A DNA stretch of 49,896 nt, taken from contig CANAJP010000006.1 of the NCBI GenBank assembly GCA_947361615.1, positions 1 to 49,896 of the forward strand. The letters are read 5' to 3'. Source of the DNA: an uncultured Candidatus Melainabacteria bacterium. Its GTDB lineage: Bacteria; Cyanobacteriota; Vampirovibrionia; Gastranaerophilales; Gastranaerophilaceae. Under the pieces are notes generated by a model. That model saw only the letters and a program-made list of their open reading frames with translations, was not told the origin of the DNA and made no database searches. A program made the position numbers and the translations under genes. Positions 24,802-33,147 of this stretch are shown here, one piece after another; positions within the stretch are counted from its first letter, which is position 1, and every line of letters starts with the position of its first letter.

Positions 24802-25638
24802 ATGTTAACACAAACTGTAGAAAAAGATGTAAAACAAAACGATTTAGAATTACAAAGTTTAAAAGCAATAAAAAGGATATTAAAATCACAATGTAACAAA
24901 AATGATATTAACAGTGAGGAACTGCGCAACATTATTTATGAAAACTACTGTCGTGAAAACTTAAAAACACTTGCTGATATTGCATATAGAACAAGTATTA
25001 TTCCAAAAGAAATTAAAAATGCTATAAAAGAAATACAAAACAATAAAAATGATCTTGAGTTATGTAGCAAACTATATAAACAGTTTATTAAAAGTTTTAG
25101 AAGAGAACAAGAATTTAAGGACTTTGCATCATTTTGGTCTTTTCAACAAATGTGTAAAACCATGGAAAAATTAAGTCAGAATGACCTTGGACAAGGGATC
25201 AAAACACAAAACAAATTTACTAAAGACATTAACATTGAATTGTTACTTACTTTTAGTATTTTACAAGATAAGAAAAACAAAAACTTTGTTTTTAGAACTA
25301 AAAATAATCTATACAACATTCCTCAACTTGTTAATTGGATTGAAGAAAACAAATATAAACCAATTGAGGATTTAACACGAGAGGAATGTGAAGTAATTTA
25401 TATGCTTATTAGAGGTAATAAAAATGATTTGAATACAATATTAGGTTTTGAATTAGCAATAGAACACAAAAAACCGAGTGAAATACAACTATTAATAGCG
25501 AACTTACCGAAAAAATTTCATGTTGAAAATATCACACAAGTTGTATTCAGAGTATTGTTATTAAGACCAATTATTCTAACACTCGGACATAATTTGAGAA
25601 TAATACATCATATCAAATCAATTAATAAAGAACTATAA
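24802..25638 (+). CDS. unknown helical protein
   Basis: 278 residues from the start MLTQTVEKDVKQ (24802; GGGG ribosome site); the frame is open from 24772. Almost all-helical by composition, very Lys/Asn/Ile-rich, no membrane segment or signal peptide. I recognise no family. It follows the Cys-rich gene by 33 nt and may be co-transcribed. A hairpin (25648-25680) follows. Confidence 0.65.
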   Translation: MLTQTVEKDVKQNDLELQSLKAIKRILKSQCNKNDINSEELRNIIYENYCRENLKTLADIAYRTSIIPKEIKNAIKEIQNNKNDLELCSKLYKQFIKSFRREQEFKDFASFWSFQQMCKTMEKLSQNDLGQGIKTQNKFTKDINIELLLTFSILQDKKNKNFVFRTKNNLYNIPQLVNWIEENKYKPIEDLTREECEVIYMLIRGNKNDLNTILGFELAIEHKKPSEIQLLIANLPKKFHVENITQVVFRVLLLRPIILTLGHNLRIIHHIKSINKEL

Positions 25639-25647
25639 AAAGCTTTA

Positions 25648-25680
25648 CAAAAATAAACATTTTGTTTTATTGTAAAATGC
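25648..25680 (+). terminator. AT-rich hairpin, weak terminator
   Basis: TTTACAA and TTGTAAA flank AT-rich sequence that can extend the stem (AATAAAC opposite GTTTTATT), just after the stop at 25638. Confidence 0.4.
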
Positions 25681-25716
25681 TTATGCTATCTTTGTAATAT
25701 ATAGGGGTAAATTTAT

Positions 25717-26514
25717 ATGAAAACTTCACTAGCTACCGAATCTCTTATACCTATAAGACGTATTTTATCAAATGCTGAACATATAAATACTTATGTACCT
25801 GCGTTTAACAGAATGAGACAGGGTAATGAAACTCATGTTATAATAGTACCCAAAATTATAACAAAACTAGTTAATAAATTTTTCAAACCAAAAGAACTGG
25901 AAACTGTTCATGCCCCTATTATAACAAAGATGGAAATGCCATATTATCGTTTCGGAGAAATTCCAGATCCACAGGATTTAGCATACAACTCTGCGCAAAG
26001 AAAACTTGCAGAAATCTACGTTAGACAGGCTCAATCCGGCATACCGGGTTATACAGTGGAACGGAATATTGAAGCTATGAGAAGCGTACCAGATGTAGTC
26101 AAAGATATGCTAAATCCGTTAGATATACAAGCGGACGGTCACATCGACCAAAACACTATTAATAAAGCATATGATATTGCTAAAAAAGCTAAAAGTATCT
26201 CACCATATGAATATCCACCAATGTTCGCAGGAAAACCTGAAGAGATTTTATCTGAAACATCGGAAACATTAGAATCACTCAAACCCCATATAACATCAGA
26301 AATAACTTCTCTTGAAGATAATATTGAAATATTAGACCCAAGATTCAAAATTTTTGAAGAGGGTAGTCCAAATCTAGATATTGATTCAGAGCATTTAAGC
26401 AGTATAACATCTAATGTAGGAGAGGCTCTGGATTCAGATATCATACAAAATATTATAAAAAAATCAGGCGATGACATCGCTGATATGTTGGATGCTTTCA
26501 CAGATTTATACTAA
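25717..26514 (+). CDS. unknown acidic protein
   Basis: 265 residues with no domain I recognise. The N-terminal ~80 residues are basic and rather hydrophobic (NETHVIIVPKIITKLVNKFFKPK); the middle holds GEIPDPQDLAYNSAQRKLAEIYVRQAQSGIPGY and SISPYEYPPMFAGKPEEI; the C-terminal third is acidic with repeated Ser/Glu/Leu helices. No SFKG-type N-terminal motif. Tail-to-tail with the next gene, 4-nt overlap. Confidence 0.65.
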   Translation: MKTSLATESLIPIRRILSNAEHINTYVPAFNRMRQGNETHVIIVPKIITKLVNKFFKPKELETVHAPIITKMEMPYYRFGEIPDPQDLAYNSAQRKLAEIYVRQAQSGIPGYTVERNIEAMRSVPDVVKDMLNPLDIQADGHIDQNTINKAYDIAKKAKSISPYEYPPMFAGKPEEILSETSETLESLKPHITSEITSLEDNIEILDPRFKIFEEGSPNLDIDSEHLSSITSNVGEALDSDIIQNIIKKSGDDIADMLDAFTDLY

Positions 26515-27572
26515 ATAATAGCTAATCCTGCCGATAGAGTTTTTACAATTACTGAAACATTACCACCATTATTTACAGCTTTATAATATGCAGCAATACT
26601 TTCTCCATTGCTTACAATATTTGACAATAATTTAATATAACTTTCAATCAAAGGATGTCCCAGTTTCTCCATTTCTTTTAATACTTTTTTGACGAATACC
26701 AAATCCGTATTTGTTAAATACGGAGAAATTAAATCGATATTTGTTCGGCATTGTTTTATTTTGTGAACATAGGAACGAGCAATAGGATGAATACCATTAT
26801 GAATATAGGTATCACAATAGTTACAATAGTCTCCATGAATATACTTCATTGCTTGTTGCTGTTCACTAACACGACCAAAACGCAATGCAATTGTTCCGGG
26901 AACACGTTCAACCCATTTTTGTCCAGTAGAGTATAACTCTTTAACATCACTCACTTTATTACTAACATGGGTAAAATATCTTCTTGATATTTCATTAAAT
27001 GCCTCCAACGCATTTTTAAATGTCACGGTATCCCCCTGACGAAATGTTAAAAATAGCTGTTCAAAATTTTTCGTTGATTGTCCCCCACCGTATCCGGACA
27101 GAACATCTAAGTTAAGTTCCGCAGGTTTTATTTTATTAACCAAACTTGAATTCATAATTCCATCCCTAAAAGTTTCAACATCTATATGGTAAAATGATTT
27201 TACACTTGAATCTTCTGATGCAATTTTACCAATAATAGCTGTTGCATCAACTTTTTGTGTTTCCAAAAGACTATTAATAGATAAAGAGGTTTCATTGTCA
27301 AAATTGGCAACCAAATCAAAAGGATTTCCAATTCTTCTCTTTCCGAGCTTTTCAAGTTCTCTTTCTTCATTTATTGTTCTTTTTAAATTAATTAACCCTT
27401 CATGTTCTTGCTCAGATTTCGTATTTATAACCAATAAATCCTCACAACTTTGGATAAGTGAAACTCTATGCTGCCTAATAAACTCATCTAAATTATCTAG
27501 AGTCAGTTCTTCACTTGTTCCTCTAAAACTCAATTGTTTATTTGAAATATTATTAATAGAATAAATTTTCAT
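26511..27572 (-). CDS. unknown protein with MKIxxINN/SFRG N-terminus
   Basis: 353 residues. It opens MKIYSINNIS with SFRG at residues 15-18, a signature shared with four or five following genes. The body is mostly helical; CNYCDTYIHNGIHP (250-263) has a CxxC and two His that could bind a metal. The C-terminus is hydrophobic (NVSVIVKTLSAGLAII). I recognise no family. It is the only gene of the group on the minus strand, divergent from the protease-like gene at 27712. Confidence 0.7.
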   Translation of the reverse strand: MKIYSINNISNKQLSFRGTSEELTLDNLDEFIRQHRVSLIQSCEDLLVINTKSEQEHEGLINLKRTINEERELEKLGKRRIGNPFDLVANFDNETSLSINSLLETQKVDATAIIGKIASEDSSVKSFYHIDVETFRDGIMNSSLVNKIKPAELNLDVLSGYGGGQSTKNFEQLFLTFRQGDTVTFKNALEAFNEISRRYFTHVSNKVSDVKELYSTGQKWVERVPGTIALRFGRVSEQQQAMKYIHGDYCNYCDTYIHNGIHPIARSYVHKIKQCRTNIDLISPYLTNTDLVFVKKVLKEMEKLGHPLIESYIKLLSNIVSNGESIAAYYKAVNNGGNVSVIVKTLSAGLAII

Positions 27573-27711
27573 ACTACCTCAAATACATTATAAACCCTCA
27601 CTGCCAAAATTTTTGCGTATTGTATAAACAAACATTAACTTATGTAAATTTTATGCGTGTCAACTAGCAAAAAAATTCCAGTAGAGGTTTAATAAAATTT
27701 CGGGGACACTT

Positions 27712-28551
27712 ATGCTAATTAAGAGTAAGAACAATTATAAAGATAAAATATCTTATGGCGGTGGGCTAACGAAACCTATGATTGCCGATATAAGATCTAC
27801 TGATGTTTCAAGAGTACAAAATTATTTTGCACATAATAATATTAATACTGAATTCCAAAATAACAGGTTTATTGCTTGGGCTTCAGTGAGAGTTTTTGAA
27901 ATTTTAAAATCATTCCAAGAAAATTTCGGACTAAAACTAGGATTCCCAACAAATATATTAGTAAAAGATGTTAACTCACTAAATCTTCCTAATTTAGAAA
28001 ACACTTACGGTTTTTGTAATTTAGTTCCAAGTAAAATCCACAAGAACTCGGATGAAATCACACCGGCTAAAAGTATAATCTTTAACAAAAATTTCCCTTG
28101 GCATAACATTAATGAAATTAGTGATTTTGATTTTTACACCACACAAAACTCATCAACGGACTTCTTTTTAGAGTCCGTTTTTCATGAGTTTGGGCATATA
28201 ATTCACGAAGACCATTTACTTCAAAATTTTAATATTAATACTGTTTTAGAAAAATTAATTTCATTAACAATGCCTAAAACCGTAGAACATTATCAGGATA
28301 CATATGGTTCTCTGGTAGAAAAAGAAATTTGTAGATATGCAAAAAATGAACCTCTTGATTTAATTGCTTGTGATATGAGCAAACGCTTTATTGACAATAT
28401 AGACCTCAATTCACTTTTAACAAACGGCAATCCATTTAAAAACTCACCTTATGAAAGATTTTATACGTTAAGAAGCCTATTCAAGGATAAAACACCAATT
28501 ACGTCCTTAATAAGACAAATATATCAAGGGAAAATACCTACAACAGATTAA
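27712..28551 (+). CDS. putative zinc metallopeptidase (metzincin-like motif)
   Basis: 279 residues. Residues 158-168 are HEFGHIIHEDH: HExxH plus a His at the third metzincin position, HExxHxxHxxH, where metzincins usually have Gly in place of the middle His. It is preceded by an SVF helix start, as in true zinc peptidases. Downstream E/D residues (SLVEKEICRYAKNEPLDLIACDM) are helical. N-terminus: ISYGG at 13-17, a loose form of the SFKG motif of its neighbours. No signal peptide. Activity is inferred from the motif only; substrate unknown. Confidence 0.65.
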   Translation: MLIKSKNNYKDKISYGGGLTKPMIADIRSTDVSRVQNYFAHNNINTEFQNNRFIAWASVRVFEILKSFQENFGLKLGFPTNILVKDVNSLNLPNLENTYGFCNLVPSKIHKNSDEITPAKSIIFNKNFPWHNINEISDFDFYTTQNSSTDFFLESVFHEFGHIIHEDHLLQNFNINTVLEKLISLTMPKTVEHYQDTYGSLVEKEICRYAKNEPLDLIACDMSKRFIDNIDLNSLLTNGNPFKNSPYERFYTLRSLFKDKTPITSLIRQIYQGKIPTTD

Positions 28552-28585
28552 TAACGCAGTTAAATATATATTGAAAGGAAAGAGT

Positions 28586-30598
28586 ATGAAAATTCAAAAA
28601 ATTTCATCCAACTTACAGACAACGAACCCTAATTCGTTACCGGTATCGCAAAAAAAGAAAACAATGCACAATAATTCAAACCCAATAATGTCATCCACAG
28701 ATCTCGCATTTATGGGATCAAAACTCGACTTAATTAAAGGGTTGTTTAAACCTGCCACAAAAAATCTTGATGATGCAATGATGGTTGGAATAAAAGAGTT
28801 AAATATTTCTCCGGCAATGACGAGGAGATTAACGCCCAAAAGCCAAGCAAGTACCTACGCTGAAATAGTTATGGCAAAAATAAATGCTACAGAAAAACGA
28901 ATAAAAGACTTAGAAGAAACTATAAGAACGCAAGCAAAGCCTAAAAGAGTTGTTGAAGCTGAAGACGATTTAAATTTCTATTACAGTTGGGATGATGCTG
29001 CACAAGAAGCTAAACACAGAGCAAGGGCAGAAAAGGCACGAAAGGCTGAACGCGATAAATACTGGACAGGACTCAAATGGCTATCTGATGGAGACGAAAA
29101 ATACGATATCGAAATGGAACCATATTGGAAAGGGTCTGGAAGACATTGGAGAATAGAAAACAATCTTGAAGAAATCAGGTCTATCATCAATGACCATAAC
29201 ATTTCTATAAACGCTCAACGTGAAACATTAGAAGCTCTTAAGAGAGAAAAAGCATCTTATATGGCAGAACTACAAAGTGCATACTTAGAAGATGTCGTTA
29301 ATCTTACTCTCAATCAAAGAGGAGGCATAAATCAAAGAATTGCCGGATACGATAAAGTTAAAATGCAGATACGACAACATTTTGTTACTCCATTATTAGA
29401 TACCAAAAAGAATCCAACCATAAGCCTACCGAATGCCGTTGTACTCTATGGCGCAACCGGAGTTGGAAAAACTGAAATGCTGCGTGGAATTGAACACGAC
29501 TGCGCGAATGTTGCCAATATCGTTCACTTCCCAATGGATACTCCAATAGATGGTTTTATGAAAAAAATCAAAGAGCTTTTAACTGAAGCTCGACAAAGAT
29601 ATATAAAAGATACAAAAAGAACAATCCTATTAATAGATGAAGCAGAAAAATATATGTGCATGAGTTCTGAAAAAGCAAACCGATTAGCTTCCAGTTTTGA
29701 AGCTGATGATTTTGATGTCCTCGAAAGATATGGGAAATATGATAAAGAAAATATTGATTTTTTAAAATCGCTTCTGGATAGAATATCCGAAGTTCCGAAT
29801 CCTGATAATCCTAAAAGTACCCAAAGTGCAACAACACTATTTATAACAACAAACTATCCTCATCTAATCGATCAAGATTTAATGAGAAGAAAAGGTAAAT
29901 TTCTCCCTATTGCAGTTAAACCGGCAGCAGATGAAGATTTAAAAGCTGTTATTAAACATTATTTCCAACAAAATTCATTGCTGTTGGAACGAACCAAAGC
30001 GGCAGCTCAAAATGACAACTTCACGGAGATTATAAATGGTCAAGTGCGTTTTTCACCTAAAGCTAAAAAACTGCTGATTGAAAAAAGAAACAACGGTACA
30101 TTAAACAATATGTCTATCGACCCAGAACTAAGTGACTGGCCAAATCTTGAACGTTTTATACAATTTATGAACCCATCAGATAAACGTGGGGCTTATAGTA
30201 ACGTTGAAATCCAATTTATGATACGTGAGGCTTTTGAACGTTATATTGAAAACCCATCAAAACCGATGTATAAATATTTCTTTGAAGTTAAAGATGAAAC
30301 ACTCAGAGATATAACACCATTAAGATATAGTAAATTTAAAATGATTTATAAAATGGTTAATGATAAAGTTGACACTGAAGATTTAGGGAAAGCCCAAAAA
30401 GAATTTGCAGATTTGATTCATGCATACCAAAACGGTGAACTTAACGATGAAATGTGTAAAGCTGTCGAAAAACAAATGAAACATATACAAGCTGAATTAG
30501 AAAAATTGGAAGAATTACGTAAGAAAGGTATAAAATTATCTGAAAGCGAACAAAAACAATATGATTTATTTAAAATGTGGTATGATATGTGGGAATAA
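28586..30598 (+). CDS. AAA+ ATPase with N-terminal coiled coil
   Basis: 670 residues from ATG at 28586 (AAGGAAAGAG just upstream; a TTG at 28571 is open but only spans the ribosome site). N-terminus MKIQKISSNL with AFMG at 41-44. Residues ~95-235 are a charged coiled coil. The AAA+ core has Walker A GATGVGKT (289-296), Walker B ILLIDEAE (347-354), sensor 1 LFITTNYP (418-425) and an arginine-rich DLMRRKGKF (431-439). The C-terminal ~70 residues are again coiled. All catalytic residues are present. The family is not one I can name; the next AAA gene (33148) is a degenerate relative. Confidence 0.82.
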   Translation: MKIQKISSNLQTTNPNSLPVSQKKKTMHNNSNPIMSSTDLAFMGSKLDLIKGLFKPATKNLDDAMMVGIKELNISPAMTRRLTPKSQASTYAEIVMAKINATEKRIKDLEETIRTQAKPKRVVEAEDDLNFYYSWDDAAQEAKHRARAEKARKAERDKYWTGLKWLSDGDEKYDIEMEPYWKGSGRHWRIENNLEEIRSIINDHNISINAQRETLEALKREKASYMAELQSAYLEDVVNLTLNQRGGINQRIAGYDKVKMQIRQHFVTPLLDTKKNPTISLPNAVVLYGATGVGKTEMLRGIEHDCANVANIVHFPMDTPIDGFMKKIKELLTEARQRYIKDTKRTILLIDEAEKYMCMSSEKANRLASSFEADDFDVLERYGKYDKENIDFLKSLLDRISEVPNPDNPKSTQSATTLFITTNYPHLIDQDLMRRKGKFLPIAVKPAADEDLKAVIKHYFQQNSLLLERTKAAAQNDNFTEIINGQVRFSPKAKKLLIEKRNNGTLNNMSIDPELSDWPNLERFIQFMNPSDKRGAYSNVEIQFMIREAFERYIENPSKPMYKYFFEVKDETLRDITPLRYSKFKMIYKMVNDKVDTEDLGKAQKEFADLIHAYQNGELNDEMCKAVEKQMKHIQAELEKLEELRKKGIKLSESEQKQYDLFKMWYDMWE

Positions 30599-30602
30599 AA
30601 AT

Positions 30603-32021
30603 ATGAATATAACAAAAATTAATTATAATTACACAAACAATAATAATGATATATCTTTCAAAGCCAAGCTATCAGAAAATGAAATAATGTTTGGGCTAGA
30701 AAGAATTATGAATAGCGGAAGTAAAATTGTTGAAAAGAACATGGATTATTTTGTAGACATGAAACGAGGGAATAATATCGACCCAATAAGAAAGCAAAAT
30801 ATTCAAGAATGGTTAACTGATAAATTATCTCGTGCAACTTCTTTTGACCAAAAACGTGAAGAAAGATTAGCACGAGAAGAAATTGCTTATCGAGAACGTC
30901 AAGAAAACAACAACAAAATTTTACGTGGAATAAAACGACTAATTTCAACAATGCAAAGTTCACGTAATGAGAAAAGCTCTACAAATCCTGTAATTCAAAG
31001 ATTTAATGCTGATTGTGAAGAAGCAAATTTCTTCACGAGATTTAAAGATTTATTCTCTTCATACTTAGAATTAATTCAAAAACCGGTTGAAAAGAAGGAA
31101 GAAAAACCTCTTGAACTAAGCGACATTTTTGAACAAATAGCAAAAGAAAATTTTGGTCTAAACCTCAATGCAAAAGTAGAAGTGGAAGCAACAATATCTT
31201 CTTCCACAAATAAGGCTACAACAATTCATCCACAGACTTCTGCTAAGATTACAGAAAGCCTCAATCCGTCTAACGACCTATTAACACAATTTGAGGAATT
31301 AGAACAACGTAGGATGAAATCTAAACCAAGAACACAAATGACACCTGAAGAAATTGAAGAAGATTGTAAATGGTATAGGGAAGTTTATTACCCACTTCTT
31401 GAAAAAATCAAGCAACAAAACATTTCTACTATTCCGAAAAAATCCTTCTCAGATAATCCGCTTGAACAAGTTCAAGAAAAACACGATTATATTCAGTATG
31501 TTTTATCTAGAATGAGAGACAACGAAGCATCTTACTATGACGGGATGGTAGCTTTTGAAAAATACGGCATTAATGGACCCGCTTTTGAAACCGGAGAGTT
31601 CTCTACGCTGTCATTCATTAGAGGAGATTTCCCAAACACTCCTACTGAAAGATGTGTCAATAAACTCATGGATTTATATGAAAAATTCGCTAAAGGAGTA
31701 TATCTTGATGATGAGGGACTCCTTGCAGGAATAGGCGATGACATTAGTTATATGGGAGTTATTGCTGAAAAAGGAGCTATTACATCCATTCCTCAACTCA
31801 AAAGAGCCTTGGAAAAAGGCAAAAAGTTCATTTGGAGCAATGATGGAATTGATAAATTACACAAAACTTTAACTTATGGGGAAGATGCTCCCTTCAAAAA
31901 CAACCAAGAAGTTGAAGATATTATTCAACAATTCTACCAAACTGCTTTTAACAACAGAACTCCGTTCAAAGATAATTTCGACATTCAAGCTTATGAAAGA
32001 GTTTGGGGAATTAAAAGGTAA
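30603..32021 (+). CDS. unknown protein, shared 247-residue C-terminal domain (copy 1)
   Basis: 472 residues, 4 nt after the AAA+ gene, so the same operon. The start MNITKINYNY carries SFKA at 18-21. Residues ~60-220 are unique, charged and helical. Residues 226-472 (from LLTQFEELEQ) are the same as 105-351 of the product at 32067, with only two substitutions near the end (R/K and I/V). No membrane segment. The shared domain is not one I recognise; it is rich in helices and has a conserved central DNEASYYDGMVAFEKYGING. Confidence 0.75.
   Translation: MNITKINYNYTNNNNDISFKAKLSENEIMFGLERIMNSGSKIVEKNMDYFVDMKRGNNIDPIRKQNIQEWLTDKLSRATSFDQKREERLAREEIAYRERQENNNKILRGIKRLISTMQSSRNEKSSTNPVIQRFNADCEEANFFTRFKDLFSSYLELIQKPVEKKEEKPLELSDIFEQIAKENFGLNLNAKVEVEATISSSTNKATTIHPQTSAKITESLNPSNDLLTQFEELEQRRMKSKPRTQMTPEEIEEDCKWYREVYYPLLEKIKQQNISTIPKKSFSDNPLEQVQEKHDYIQYVLSRMRDNEASYYDGMVAFEKYGINGPAFETGEFSTLSFIRGDFPNTPTERCVNKLMDLYEKFAKGVYLDDEGLLAGIGDDISYMGVIAEKGAITSIPQLKRALEKGKKFIWSNDGIDKLHKTLTYGEDAPFKNNQEVEDIIQQFYQTAFNNRTPFKDNFDIQAYERVWGIKR
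31282..31993 (+). repeat. 712-bp direct repeat, copy 1
   Basis: This block appears identical by eye to 32383-33094 at an offset of 1101 bp. It codes for most of the C-terminal domain of the gene at 30603. Differences begin at 31994 with silent and conservative changes. Confidence 0.9.
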
Positions 32022-32066
32022 TAGCAATTTTTTATATGTTCTTATTTTATATTAACAGGTAGTGTG

Positions 32067-33122
32067 ATGAAAATATTTTCTATAAACAATGTGAATACTA
32101 AATATATTATGTTTGCGAATGCAGATACAATAAAACCTGCCCAAGCTAATACTCAACCAATACAGACAGATACATTTGAGAAGGAGGATAAAAAACTTTC
32201 TACAAATGCCAAAATTGGTATTGGCATAGGAGTTATTGCTTTAGCTACCGGACTTTATTTTTTAACAAGAGGAAAAACTAAAGTCAAATCTAAAAGTAGT
32301 GACTCACTTCCGACTTCAACACCACCTAAAACACCAACCCCAAATCATACACCTACCCCACCAGATTCTTCAAATTACTTACTAACACAATTTGAGGAAT
32401 TAGAACAACGTAGGATGAAATCTAAACCAAGAACACAAATGACACCTGAAGAAATTGAAGAAGATTGTAAATGGTATAGGGAAGTTTATTACCCACTTCT
32501 TGAAAAAATCAAGCAACAAAACATTTCTACTATTCCGAAAAAATCCTTCTCAGATAATCCGCTTGAACAAGTTCAAGAAAAACACGATTATATTCAGTAT
32601 GTTTTATCTAGAATGAGAGACAACGAAGCATCTTACTATGACGGGATGGTAGCTTTTGAAAAATACGGCATTAATGGACCCGCTTTTGAAACCGGAGAGT
32701 TCTCTACGCTGTCATTCATTAGAGGAGATTTCCCAAACACTCCTACTGAAAGATGTGTCAATAAACTCATGGATTTATATGAAAAATTCGCTAAAGGAGT
32801 ATATCTTGATGATGAGGGACTCCTTGCAGGAATAGGCGATGACATTAGTTATATGGGAGTTATTGCTGAAAAAGGAGCTATTACATCCATTCCTCAACTC
32901 AAAAGAGCCTTGGAAAAAGGCAAAAAGTTCATTTGGAGCAATGATGGAATTGATAAATTACACAAAACTTTAACTTATGGGGAAGATGCTCCCTTCAAAA
33001 ACAACCAAGAAGTTGAAGATATTATTCAACAATTCTACCAAACTGCTTTTAACAACAGAACTCCGTTCAAAGATAATTTCGACATTCAAGCTTACGAAAA
33101 GGTTTGGGGAGTTAAAAGGTAA
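32067..33122 (+). CDS. membrane-anchored protein, shared 247-residue C-terminal domain (copy 2)
   Basis: 351 residues from ATG at 32067. N-terminus MKIFSINNVN with MFAN at 15-18. One membrane helix (IGIGIGVIALATGLYFLTRG, ~50-69) is followed by a basic stretch and a Pro/Thr linker (80-100), then the same C-terminal domain as copy 1 (105-351). So copy 1 is soluble and copy 2 is anchored. By the positive-inside rule, the C-terminal domain after RGKTKVKSK would face the cytoplasm. Function unknown. Confidence 0.75.
   Translation: MKIFSINNVNTKYIMFANADTIKPAQANTQPIQTDTFEKEDKKLSTNAKIGIGIGVIALATGLYFLTRGKTKVKSKSSDSLPTSTPPKTPTPNHTPTPPDSSNYLLTQFEELEQRRMKSKPRTQMTPEEIEEDCKWYREVYYPLLEKIKQQNISTIPKKSFSDNPLEQVQEKHDYIQYVLSRMRDNEASYYDGMVAFEKYGINGPAFETGEFSTLSFIRGDFPNTPTERCVNKLMDLYEKFAKGVYLDDEGLLAGIGDDISYMGVIAEKGAITSIPQLKRALEKGKKFIWSNDGIDKLHKTLTYGEDAPFKNNQEVEDIIQQFYQTAFNNRTPFKDNFDIQAYEKVWGVKR
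32383..33094 (+). repeat. 712-bp direct repeat, copy 2
   Basis: Second copy of the block at 31282-31993. The N-terminal parts of the two genes share nothing, so the repeat boundary coincides with a domain boundary. Confidence 0.9.
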
Positions 33123-33147
33123 TAAGTTTTAATGCAGGATATAAAAT

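Noticed and set aside
31535-32845. Two identical antisense frames of 69 codons (31535-31744 and 32636-32845)
   Set aside because: They are the complement of the duplicated C-terminal domain, so their identity follows from the repeat; no ribosome site.
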